64,000 nucleotides of DNA from Jeotgalibacillus sp. S-D1. GTDB taxonomy: Bacteria > Bacillota > Bacilli > Bacillales > Jeotgalibacillaceae. Below the pieces are notes generated by a model. It had not been told where the DNA came from. It did no database searches and saw nothing but the letters and a program-made list of their open reading frames with translations. The translations under genes and the position numbers were made by a program. Below, piece by piece: positions 9,934 to 16,718 of this stretch (within the stretch, counting starts at the first letter, position 1; the number at the start of each line of letters is the position of its first letter). The DNA is taken from NCBI RefSeq assembly GCF_004358665.1, contig NZ_SMZR01000003.1:124001-188000 (forward strand). The letters run 5' to 3'.

Positions 9934-10045
9934 AATATGGGCATTTAACCCATCCTCACCCCATACCAGCGACGACGCGCGTCTAAGGTTTATTTCAACC
10001 CACAGCATGATCGAGTGCCTCCGTTGATAACAGTAAGGAGACATC
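9934..10045 (-). ncRNA. EAR-like (eps-associated RNA) element, processive antitermination
   Basis: The 285-nt gap between epsB and epsC is the position of the EAR element in B. subtilis. The minus strand contains GGCACUCGAUCAUGCUGUGG, a GACGCGCGUC hairpin, GCUGGUAUGGGGUGAGGA and a GAUGGGUUAAAUGCCCAU hairpin, a GC-rich structured block in an AT-rich gap. EAR is known to let RNA polymerase read through distal terminators in eps. The terminator at 9864-9925 lies directly downstream. Boundaries are approximate; the assignment rests on location plus my recollection of the motif and needs an Rfam RF01735 scan. Confidence 0.78.
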
Positions 10046-10114
10046 ACCAATGTATAAACTTAAAAGAGAATACTATATTCTCAATAAAGAACAACGAGCT
10101 TAAATTTTTTTCTT

Positions 10115-10774
10115 TTATTTATCGTTTATAATGGCGCCAACGATCTGAGAGTGGGCAAGCTCTAAAACACGGATTGCTTCTGAGGCTTTTTCCAATTCTG
10201 TTTTTGCACGCTTTAATAATAAGAGAACACCATCACAATAATGCGCTAAAACCCTGGTTTCCGTGTATTCAAGCACACTTGGGGCATCAATGAGCACTGC
10301 GTCATAATCTTTTGAGGCAGCTGCTAATAAATCCTTCATTGACTCTGACCCGAGAATTTCAGCAGGATTAAAGGTGACCGATCCGCTCGTTAACACATCC
10401 AGTTTCCCGATTTCTGAATGGCTTACCGCATCCTTCAATGAAATGCGCTGTTTGAGCATATTCGCTATGCCTTTTTCATTCGGCAGGTTAAAAATGGTAT
10501 GCAGTACCGGACTTCTGAGGTTGGCATCAATAAGCAGGATTTTCTCTTTTTGCTGAGCCATCGATGCCGCAAGATTGGCAATCGTGATTGATTTTCCTTC
10601 TCCTGTTCCCGGTGAAGCAATTAGAAACACTTTTTGGTCGCTTTCACCAGTTATAAACCGAATATTCGTTCTGATCGTTCTGAACTGATCCGCTATATGG
10701 GAATCAGGATATAAGTATGTAGCTAAATTTCTTTTCTCAGGAGTCGTTCCCTGAAGCTTTCTTTTTAATATCAA
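10115..10774 (-). CDS. epsB: BY-kinase ATPase module, EpsB/CpsD-like
   Basis: The cytoplasmic half of a split bacterial tyrosine kinase, 219 residues. It has Walker A SPGTGEGKS, Walker A' LLIDANLRSP and Walker B-like DAVLIDAPS. It pairs with EpsA to control polysaccharide chain assembly. No C-terminal tyrosine cluster is visible (the tail is VGAIINDK), unlike many CpsD proteins. The start is uncertain: AAGGGGTG is best placed for TTG at 10774, while GTG at 10783 overlaps that RBS. It overlaps epsA by about 38 nt. Confidence 0.9.
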   Translation of the reverse strand: MILKRKLQGTTPEKRNLATYLYPDSHIADQFRTIRTNIRFITGESDQKVFLIASPGTGEGKSITIANLAASMAQQKEKILLIDANLRSPVLHTIFNLPNEKGIANMLKQRISLKDAVSHSEIGKLDVLTSGSVTFNPAEILGSESMKDLLAAASKDYDAVLIDAPSVLEYTETRVLAHYCDGVLLLLKRAKTELEKASEAIRVLELAHSQIVGAIINDK

Positions 10775-11507
10775 TGATTTCACCCCTTAGCTTCAAAGTT
10801 GAACTGTTTCTTTTTTGCATAAGTAATTTCTTTTTATTTAAATTTGGAACTACTCCGATAACCGGTATTCCCAGAAGATCTTCTACTTCCTTTTCTCTCC
10901 GTATGGTTCCGTCGAGGCTTTCAAGGAAAAAGGCAAGACCCACTCCAACAATCAAACCAAATCCGGCTGCAAACAGGATGGTTTTATTCTGAGATTCATT
11001 AATCGGAGAGGGATTCACAATGGCGCCAGACAGTAACTGGATATCTTTAAAATCCAGGATGGCGTTTGCTTCACTTTTAAATGCCTTGGCTGTAATATTT
11101 GCAATGGATGCGGCTCGCTGTGGATTTGTATCGGTGACAAGTACTTGTACCACTTGAGACTCATCAATTCTCATCACTTCTATTTGACTGGCAAGTCCCT
11201 GAGGAGATTTTTCCAGCTTCAGCTCATTGATCACATTACCCATGACAATGGGATCTTTAATCATAACCATTAGTGTTTTCGTATACTCACTGTCGCTTGA
11301 AATAATCATTCTGGTAGAACTCTGATAGAGGGACACGTTATTTAACTGATTGTAATAATAGCCGGCTGAAGCAGTGATTATAACGATCAGAGCGATTAAC
11401 CATAACCTCTTTTTAATTACATTAAAATACTCAGATAGATTAATATCTCTAATCAGCAAGGTTTGTGAACGATTGCTGCTTTTCTCTGCCACTGTTATCA
11501 CCTTCAT
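10737..11507 (-). CDS. epsA: polysaccharide co-polymerase / BY-kinase modulator, EpsA-like
   Basis: A 256-residue Wzz-domain protein. A first membrane helix lies near residues 35-52 (LWLIALIVIITASAGYYY), a roughly 130-residue extracytoplasmic domain follows, and a second helix lies near residues 178-198 (ILFAAGFGLIVGVGLAFF) after a proline-rich NPSPI. The cytoplasmic tail would activate EpsB. It is the first gene of the eps operon. ATG at 11507 has GGAGAA very close; GTG at 11492, 6 nt after AAGGTG, is an alternative start. The promoter and SinR-type operators lie at 11533-11635. Confidence 0.92.
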   Translation of the reverse strand: MKVITVAEKSSNRSQTLLIRDINLSEYFNVIKKRLWLIALIVIITASAGYYYNQLNNVSLYQSSTRMIISSDSEYTKTLMVMIKDPIVMGNVINELKLEKSPQGLASQIEVMRIDESQVVQVLVTDTNPQRAASIANITAKAFKSEANAILDFKDIQLLSGAIVNPSPINESQNKTILFAAGFGLIVGVGLAFFLESLDGTIRREKEVEDLLGIPVIGVVPNLNKKKLLMQKRNSSTLKLRGEIIDIKKKASGNDS

Positions 11508-11532
11508 TTCTCCAATTTTCCATATCAGAAAT

Positions 11533-11548
11533 ATTCTTTATAAAGAAC
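11533..11548. promoter_or_regulatory. SinR-type operator, downstream copy in eps leader
   Basis: ATTCTTTATAAAGAAC is an inverted repeat of the SinR half-site GTTCTYT with one outer mismatch. It lies in the transcribed leader, centred 80 bp from the promoter-embedded copy. Confidence 0.7.
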
Positions 11549-11606
11549 ATTTTATTTAAAAAAAGAGATGAATCGGAATCTTTATTCATTTCGTTATTCC
11601 TATATT

Positions 11607-11635
11607 ATTGTAGTTCTTTATAAAGAACATGTCAA
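11607..11635 (-). promoter_or_regulatory. sigma-A promoter of the eps operon
   Basis: On the minus strand TTGACA (11635-11630) and TACAAT (11612-11607) are separated by exactly 17 bp, and the spacer is almost entirely the palindrome GTTCTTTATAAAGAAC. It lies directly after the stop of the upstream acyltransferase gene, so eps has its own promoter. Confidence 0.85.
11613..11628. promoter_or_regulatory. SinR-type operator inside the eps promoter spacer
   Basis: A perfect 16-bp palindrome, GTTCTTTATAAAGAAC, formed by two inverted GTTCTYT half-sites, the known SinR consensus. Placed between the -35 and -10, a bound repressor would block RNA polymerase. The sinR gene is not in the window. Confidence 0.8.
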
Positions 11636-11645
11636 CCGTAATATC

Positions 11646-12308
11646 TTATTTCTTAGGAACCAATCGTTCAATAAAAAAGATCTTTTTAACCTTTTTAAAA
11701 CCTGTAATCGTTTTCTTTTTTGGAGATTCCTTGAGGACTGCCATGCTCATCAGCTTACCGGCTAGTGATGCATTGTGGCGTATGTCTTCAATGTTGATAA
11801 TGACAGGAACAAGCGAGGTGGAAGGACCAGGAATGGGATCACCCTGTTTTACAATCGACGAACCCAGCATCATTGAAAGCATACGGTACAGTTTGTTCTC
11901 TACAATGGCGACATAGAATTTGGGATTGTGAGTGATCGCGTGGTCATGAACGACCGTAATGAAATGAGAAAAGTAGCCTAAGCGATGAAAATCTTTATGA
12001 AGACACAGTTTATCAATTTCCCACACTCGATCTTTGTTCTCTATAATTTTTTGGACCCCTGAGAATTTGTATCTTGACTCTCCCTCAACGGTACTGTCGG
12101 GATTGGCTGGATCATAAGGAATAAACTCGATTGTCCCTATTACTTTTTTACCCATTTTATTATGATTTGCCGGCAGCAATAAATTGTATCGCACACCATT
12201 TTTCGAATATGGATCGTTGTACCAGCCAAACTGACGGCAAAAATATTCCCATGTCTGTTCAAACTGTTTTTGCTGTCTGGGTTTTTTCACGATTTCAAAT
12301 ATTTTCAC
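11646..12308 (-). CDS. GNAT-fold acyltransferase, N-acyl amino acid synthase (FeeM)/autoinducer-synthase-like
   Basis: A 220-residue soluble protein with the layout of GNAT-superfamily acyltransferases such as FeeM-type N-acyl amino acid synthases, LuxI-like enzymes and PEP-CTERM-associated acyltransferases. The centre reads VWEIDKLCLHKDFHRLGYF, where R/KLCL and the following turn fit the acyl-CoA/ACP-binding core, and FYVAIVENKLYRML lies about residue 145. It uses GTG at 12308, very close to AGAGGTG. It follows a 42-codon peptide gene by 88 nt with no terminator seen between them and shares its SinR-type promoter. Its acyl donor and acceptor are unknown; acylation of the peptide or of an amino acid is inference. 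Confidence 0.72.
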   Translation of the reverse strand: MKIFEIVKKPRQQKQFEQTWEYFCRQFGWYNDPYSKNGVRYNLLLPANHNKMGKKVIGTIEFIPYDPANPDSTVEGESRYKFSGVQKIIENKDRVWEIDKLCLHKDFHRLGYFSHFITVVHDHAITHNPKFYVAIVENKLYRMLSMMLGSSIVKQGDPIPGPSTSLVPVIINIEDIRHNASLAGKLMSMAVLKESPKKKTITGFKKVKKIFFIERLVPKK

Positions 12309-12396
12309 TCACCTCTTTTATTGGGGTGCAGCAAAAACTCCTATACCTAAAAACGATAAGAGCTTTTGCCTTTCAACCATCCATGCTTATATCAAT

Positions 12397-12525
12397 TTAG
12401 CTGTCCAGCAATCCCGGCTCTTCCTTGTCGCCAGGCTCTTTGGGCGGTTTTGGGGTAGTCCACCCCTTCATCGTCTTTTCTACCTCCAGCACTTCAAGTA
12501 CCGGCGCTTTCCATTCCATTTTCAT
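12397..12525 (-). CDS. 42-residue peptide with paeninodin/lasso-precursor-like leader
   Basis: A short gene starts at ATG 12525, 8 nt after GAGAGGGG. The product begins MKMEWKAPVLEVLEVEKTM, which resembles leaders of paeninodin-family lasso precursors (W/Y-x-x-P-x-L then a Thr two residues before the cleavage point). The remainder, KGWTTPKPPKEPG then DKEEPGLLDS, ends in Asp-Ser as paeninodin does. It has no Asp/Glu at core position 7, 8 or 9, so a canonical macrolactam ring cannot form. No lasso cyclase, leader peptidase or kinase gene is nearby. The neighbour is an acyltransferase. It could be a modified signalling peptide or a degenerate lasso gene; its being translated is supported by the RBS and leader similarity only. 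Confidence 0.68.
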   Translation of the reverse strand: MKMEWKAPVLEVLEVEKTMKGWTTPKPPKEPGDKEEPGLLDS

Positions 12526-12548
12526 TCATCTATCCCCTCTCACTGTAA

Positions 12549-12568
12549 TTGTTCTTATAAAAGAACAA
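12549..12568. promoter_or_regulatory. SinR-type operator in leader of the peptide/acyltransferase unit
   Basis: TTGTTCTTATAAAAGAACAA is a perfect 20-bp inverted repeat. It carries an AAAGAAC half-site (GTTCTTT reversed) and a GTTCTTA near-match. It lies 24 bp upstream of the peptide start codon and is centred 56 bp from the next copy. Confidence 0.68.
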
Positions 12569-12606
12569 ACCTGCAAACCCGTCATTCGCTGAAATTCACC
12601 CATTTC

Positions 12607-12622
12607 ATTCTCTATAAAGAAC
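12607..12622. promoter_or_regulatory. SinR-type operator at the start site of the peptide/acyltransferase unit
   Basis: ATTCTCTATAAAGAAC has one half-site reading TTCTCT (GTTCTYT with Y = C) and a perfect AAAGAAC on the other side. It begins 8 bp downstream of the -10 box, covering the expected transcription start. Confidence 0.7.
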
Positions 12623-12629
12623 AAAATTG

Positions 12630-12658
12630 ATCGTATCACCACGGGATTTTTCTGTCAA
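12630..12658 (-). promoter_or_regulatory. sigma-A promoter for the peptide/acyltransferase unit
   Basis: On the minus strand TTGACA (12658-12653) and TACGAT (12635-12630) are spaced 17 bp apart. It lies about 100 bp upstream of the peptide start and overlaps no gene. Confidence 0.72.
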
Positions 12659-12691
12659 TATAAATAATTTTGGGGTCTGTTTAACCGGGCT

Positions 12692-12754
12692 GTTGATAGT
12701 TGTACAACGCTGATTAGAGCCGTGCAAAGCGAGCACCTTCGTGCTGCAATCAAC
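12692..12754. repeat. short intergenic inverted repeat (GTTGAT...ATCAAC type)
   Basis: It begins GTTGATAGTTGTACAACG and ends AGCACCTTCGTGCTGCAATC, closing with AAC, so the ends are complementary. A related 45-bp copy lies at 31570-31614 in the other orientation, and parts recur inside the larger element at 40765-40949. Confidence 0.6.
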
Positions 12755-12787
12755 CGACATGTTTTCCATTGGAATACAACTCATCAC

Positions 12788-12834
12788 AAAAAAGAATACC
12801 CCTCACGATTAAATCTTGTTCGCGAGAGGTATTC
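12788..12834 (-). terminator. intrinsic terminator after the BCCT transporter gene
   Basis: On the minus strand a 15-bp stem (GAATACCTCTCGCGA paired with TCGTGAGGGGTATTC) is followed by a run of six T. It lies 31 nt after the transporter stop codon. Confidence 0.88.
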
Positions 12835-12865
12835 TCCTTCCATTACTGAGCTTATCTCATAGTTA

Positions 12866-14356
12866 TTATTTCTTTTTAATTGATGGATCCTTCCTGACCG
12901 TTTTATAAAAGGATGCAGCCATCAGAATAATAACGATGGAAAACGGCAGAGCAGCAATGATGAGGATATTCTGCAGGCCGTCTGTCCCGCCAAAATAAAC
13001 AACAATCGCTGCCACAGCAGATTGTACAAGTCCCCATGTAACTTTAACCCCATTAGACGGATTGAGTGAACCATCTGTAGTCTGCATGCCAAGCACGAAG
13101 GTTGCCGAGTCAGCTGATGTAATAAAGAAAATTGCGACCACAAAGATGGTGATAATCGACATCAATGTTCCCAGCGGATATTGTTCAAGCATCCCAAAGG
13201 TGGCTGTTTCCAGAGAAAAATCTGAGATAGCAGCGATCCCTTTCTGCTCGAGATTCAGCGCTGAAACACCAAATACGGCAAAGAAAATAAAGCAGACAAC
13301 GGACGGTACAAAAAGAACCCCTAAAATAAATTCTTTAATGGAACGTCCTCTGGAGATCCTGGCAATAAAAATCCCTACAAATGGCGACCATGAGATCCAC
13401 CATGCCCAATAAAATATGGTCCAATTATTAATCCATGTACGATTATCCTTATCTAACGGCTCCAAATGAAAGCTCATATCGAAAAAATTAGAAATATAAC
13501 CACCCATGGTGCTTGTAAACATATTTAAAATATAAAGTGTCGGACCTACAATAAGCAGCAGCAGGAGCAAAATAAATGCCAGTCCCATATTAATATTGCT
13601 TAGGTATTTAATTCCCCTGCCGATCCCTGACCAGGCTGATCCGATAAACAGAAGCGTGGCAAGCGCAAGTATCAGAAGCTGGAAGCTGAATGTTTCCGGG
13701 GTGCCGAAGAGAAACGATAACCCGCCGTTTATCTGCGCGGAACCAAATCCAAGTGTGGATGCAACCCCAACAATTGTTGCGATGACAGCCAGTGAATCAA
13801 TTAACTTTCCGGCGATTCCATTCATTCTTTTTTCACCGAAAAGCGGAATAAGGGTTGCACTGATTAATCCCTTTGATCCCTTGTGAAATTTAAAGTAAGC
13901 CAGGACGAGTGCGACTATCGCATAAACGGCCCATGCGTGGATTCCCCAATGGAAGAAGGAGTATTGCAGCGCCTCCTGTACAGCTCTGTCGGACCCTTCT
14001 TCACTTCCTGGTGTACTGATAAATGCATGTGATATAGGTTCTGCTGTCGTCCAAAAAACAAGACCCATTCCCATACCTGCACTAAACAGCATGGCAAACC
14101 AGGAGAGCAACGTAAATTCCGGTTTTTCACCAGGCTTTCCGAGTTTGATCTGTCCGTAACGTGAAAGAGCTAAATACACACAAAAACTTAAAAAAATCAT
14201 TATGATGACAAGATAATACCATCCAAAGGTATTGGATATAAAAGTAGTGATGGATGCCGTTGCTGCATTGAGCTGACTTGGCGCAATTGCTCCCCAGGAA
14301 ACCAGCACGATGCACAGGGCCAAAGAAATCCAGAAAACCAGTGTTACATTCTTCAT
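12866..14356 (-). CDS. BCCT family betaine/choline/carnitine transporter, OpuD-like
   Basis: A 496-residue transporter with about 12 membrane helices and the BCCT hallmark YWAWWISWSPFVGIFIARIS followed by RGRSIKEFI. A glycine-rich segment (SAGMGMGLVFWTTAEP) lies in the early helices, as in OpuD/BetP. It imports compatible solutes with sodium or protons. The start ATG 14356 has AAAGAGGTG upstream; reading further upstream adds ten unconserved residues. It stands alone, with its own terminator downstream. The substrate (glycine betaine is most common) is not decided by sequence. Confidence 0.92.
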   Translation of the reverse strand: MKNVTLVFWISLALCIVLVSWGAIAPSQLNAATASITTFISNTFGWYYLVIIMIFLSFCVYLALSRYGQIKLGKPGEKPEFTLLSWFAMLFSAGMGMGLVFWTTAEPISHAFISTPGSEEGSDRAVQEALQYSFFHWGIHAWAVYAIVALVLAYFKFHKGSKGLISATLIPLFGEKRMNGIAGKLIDSLAVIATIVGVASTLGFGSAQINGGLSFLFGTPETFSFQLLILALATLLFIGSAWSGIGRGIKYLSNINMGLAFILLLLLLIVGPTLYILNMFTSTMGGYISNFFDMSFHLEPLDKDNRTWINNWTIFYWAWWISWSPFVGIFIARISRGRSIKEFILGVLFVPSVVCFIFFAVFGVSALNLEQKGIAAISDFSLETATFGMLEQYPLGTLMSIITIFVVAIFFITSADSATFVLGMQTTDGSLNPSNGVKVTWGLVQSAVAAIVVYFGGTDGLQNILIIAALPFSIVIILMAASFYKTVRKDPSIKKK

Positions 14357-14468
14357 TTTACACCTCTTTACATTCCTTCTGTTCATAAGAAAATTTTATA
14401 CACTAGCATTCCTTCTTCCCTATTCTCACCCAGATAAACATAATTATTCGAACCCTTCTCCACTGCAT

Positions 14469-14517
14469 AAAAAGACCCGCTGCCTTTTGAGGATCTCCTC
14501 ATTTACAACGGGTCTTC
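14469..14517. terminator. intrinsic terminator after thiE
   Basis: AAAGACCCGCTGCC and its complement near AACGGGTCTT form a stem with a further small hairpin (GAGGATCTCCTC) inside. On the minus strand a T-run follows, so it ends the thiamine operon. The T-run side faces away from thiE, 9 nt from its stop codon. Confidence 0.82.
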
Positions 14518-14525
14518 TATATTTG

Positions 14526-15149
14526 TTAAAGCTTATGGACCGTTTCGATAATATTATGTGCATGTGTGACAGCAGAGATGACGGCAACTCCCTGTGCTCC
14601 TGCCTCCATCACCTGATAGGCATTGCTCGTAGTGATTCCGCCAATTCCCACAACGGGGAGATCAGGATAGTTGGACTTTAGTTTCTGAATCCATTGAACA
14701 CCCACTACCGGCTTCACATCTTCTTTTGTAGCCGTTGGAAACATTGGGCCTGCCCCCAGGTAATCCACACTTTTTATAGGACTTTGTTCCACTTCCCGGT
14801 CATTGGAAACGGATAAACCGATAATTTTATCCGGAAAACGTTTCCTCAGCTCTTGGGCTGACATATCATCCTGTCCTACATGAATGCCATCAACCTCCAG
14901 GCGGTCTGCAAGGTCGATGTCATCATTGATAAAGAAAGGAATGCTGTGTTTTCTGCACAGCAGGCGAAGCTTCCAGCCGAGTTCAGCTTTTTCTTCACCC
15001 TCAAGCGATCTTAGTCCCTTTTCACGAAATTGAAATGCAGTAATGCCGCCTTTGATGGCTTCTTCCAGCACCTTTTCCGGATCATGGCGACAGTTTTGAC
15101 TTCCAAAAATCAAGTATTTTCTAAGCAGTTCATTGACATTCCAACTCAT
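14526..15149 (-). CDS. thiE: thiamine phosphate synthase
   Basis: A 207-residue TIM-barrel enzyme that joins HMP-PP and thiazole phosphate to give thiamine phosphate. Visible motifs are ITAFQFREKG (pyrophosphate site), FFINDDIDLADRLEVDGIHVGQDD, VDYLGAGPMFPTATK and the phosphate loop VVGIGGI. The length is normal. The start overlaps the thiM stop by 4 nt (ATGA), showing translational coupling. It is the last gene of a TPP-riboswitch-controlled salvage operon. No thiC or thiG lies here, so the operon seems geared to recycling HMP and thiazole rather than making them. Confidence 0.96.
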   Translation of the reverse strand: MSWNVNELLRKYLIFGSQNCRHDPEKVLEEAIKGGITAFQFREKGLRSLEGEEKAELGWKLRLLCRKHSIPFFINDDIDLADRLEVDGIHVGQDDMSAQELRKRFPDKIIGLSVSNDREVEQSPIKSVDYLGAGPMFPTATKEDVKPVVGVQWIQKLKSNYPDLPVVGIGGITTSNAYQVMEAGAQGVAVISAVTHAHNIIETVHKL

Positions 15150-15919
15150 TCTCTTCCTCCAGTCAGTTCAGCTCTTTCAAGCCCAAGCGCATCTAAAAAT
15201 GCCGGAATAAAGGTCCCTGTCCCCTTAACGTCCGGCTGCCGCTGTGCGTACTCCGCTGCTAAGCCGTAGAACTCCACAGCTGATATGCTGCTTTCCAGCA
15301 AAGGTCGGCCTGACGTTAAACAAGCGGCTAAAATCGATCCAAGCAAACAGCCTGTACCCGTTACTTGACTCAACAAAGGACTCCCTGCGGTATTTTTAAT
15401 TATTCCCTCTCCATTACTTATTACATCCGTTTCACCTGTAAGAACAGCAATGGTCTGATAGTCGGACGCCACTTTTCGAGCGATTTCCTCAAGATCTCCT
15501 GTTCCTAAGGAGTCCACACCTTTTATTTCCCAGGGAATATTGACGAGGTAAGCGAGTTCGCCGGCATTTCCCTTAATGGCAGCAGGCTTTATTTCCCCCA
15601 GAATTTGTCGAACCGCTTCCCTCCGAAAAGGTGTAGCCGCAACGCCTACAGGATCGAACACCACGGGAATTCCTTTTTCATTTGCCGCTTTTCCTGCTTG
15701 AATCATTGCCTGAATGTCCTGCTCCATAATCGTGCCAATATTCAATAGAACAGCATCAGCATTAGCAGCCATATCGTAAGCTTCCTCTACAGCCTTTGCC
15801 ATAATGGGTGTTCCGCCAAAGGACAATAATCCATTAGCCGTAAAATTCATGACAACCTGATTCGTCAAATGATGAATCAGCGGCCTTTTTCTTCTGACTT
15901 CTTCAACTATAGAATCCAT
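15146..15919 (-). CDS. thiM: hydroxyethylthiazole kinase
   Basis: A 257-residue ribokinase-fold kinase that phosphorylates 4-methyl-5-(2-hydroxyethyl)thiazole, giving the thiazole partner of ThiE. Motifs: PLIHHLTNQVVMNFTANGLL (substrate binding), VVFDPVGVAATPFR, IKGNAGE and the anion-hole VTGTGCLLG with the catalytic Cys. It overlaps thiD at its start by 17 nt and thiE at its end by 4 nt. Length and motifs are intact. Confidence 0.96.
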   Translation of the reverse strand: MDSIVEEVRRKRPLIHHLTNQVVMNFTANGLLSFGGTPIMAKAVEEAYDMAANADAVLLNIGTIMEQDIQAMIQAGKAANEKGIPVVFDPVGVAATPFRREAVRQILGEIKPAAIKGNAGELAYLVNIPWEIKGVDSLGTGDLEEIARKVASDYQTIAVLTGETDVISNGEGIIKNTAGSPLLSQVTGTGCLLGSILAACLTSGRPLLESSISAVEFYGLAAEYAQRQPDVKGTGTFIPAFLDALGLERAELTGGRE

Positions 15920-16718
15920 TTAGCTGCTCCTCTCTGATGCCCCAGTGATTTGTTGGCCCGTTCCCTTGTCCTAAAGAGAACGAATGACGGATTGCTGCTG
16001 TTACAAACTTTTTAGATTTCTCAACCGCTTCCGGCAGCTCCAGCCCCTGGCTAAGATAAGCCGTAATGGCGGCTGAATAGGTGCAGCCTGTTCCATGCGT
16101 ATTTTTTGTATCAATTCGTTCACTTGAATAGGAATACATATTCTCTCCATCATAAAGATAATCGACTGCCTGTCCCTGCATATGACCACCTTTAATAAGC
16201 GCGGAACCCGCTCCAAGTGAATGAACAATCGTTTTTGCTGCCTTTTTCATATCTTCATGAGTTTCGATCTTTTCCCCCGTCATATCTTCAGCCTCGGATA
16301 TATTCGGTGTGACAATGGCGGTTAACGGCACAAGATGCTCACGCAGGTACTCCCTTGCATCTTCGTTAATAAGAGGATCCCCGCTGGTAGCAATCATCAC
16401 AGGGTCCATAACATAAGGCACCGTTACATCCTTCAGCCATTCGGCTATAATATTCATCATTTCAATGTCTGCAATCATGCCGGTTTTTAATGCATGAACA
16501 GGCATATCACTTTTAATTGCATCAAGCTGCTGTGAAAGCATATCCAGCGGGAGATGATGGACGCTTTTTACACCGGTTGTATTCTGAGCCACAACAGAGG
16601 TGATTACAGACATTCCATAGCTCTTCAATTCCTGAAATGTTTTTAGATCTGCCTGAATCCCCGCTCCGCCGCTTGGATCCGTACCGGCAATCGTTAGTGC
16701 GCATGAAGGATTATTCAT
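15903..16718 (-). CDS. thiD: hydroxymethylpyrimidine/phosphomethylpyrimidine kinase
   Basis: A 271-residue ribokinase-fold enzyme. The N-terminal signature TIAGTDPSGGAGIQADLKTF is complete, followed by VTSVVAQNTTGV, PYVMDPVMIATSGD and the catalytic loop NTHGTGCTYSAAI. It phosphorylates HMP to HMP-P and HMP-PP, feeding ThiE. It overlaps tenA at its start by 8 nt and thiM at its end by 17 nt. The B. subtilis paralogue PdxK acts on pyridoxal; the operon context favours ThiD. Confidence 0.95.
   Translation of the reverse strand: MNNPSCALTIAGTDPSGGAGIQADLKTFQELKSYGMSVITSVVAQNTTGVKSVHHLPLDMLSQQLDAIKSDMPVHALKTGMIADIEMMNIIAEWLKDVTVPYVMDPVMIATSGDPLINEDAREYLREHLVPLTAIVTPNISEAEDMTGEKIETHEDMKKAAKTIVHSLGAGSALIKGGHMQGQAVDYLYDGENMYSYSSERIDTKNTHGTGCTYSAAITAYLSQGLELPEAVEKSKKFVTAAIRHSFSLGQGNGPTNHWGIREEQLNGFYS

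Noticed and set aside
12397-12525. Functional canonical lasso peptide
   Set aside because: No acidic residue at ring positions 7 to 9 and no B1, B2 or C genes nearby; kept only as a lasso-like leader.
11534-12622. LexA/SOS boxes at the TTCTTT palindromes
   Set aside because: The Bacillus LexA box is CGAAC-N4-GTTCG; the orientation and spacing here fit GTTCTYT half-sites instead.
12605-12787. 60-codon minus-strand reading frame
   Set aside because: It runs through the promoter, an operator and an intergenic repeat, has no RBS and resembles no protein.
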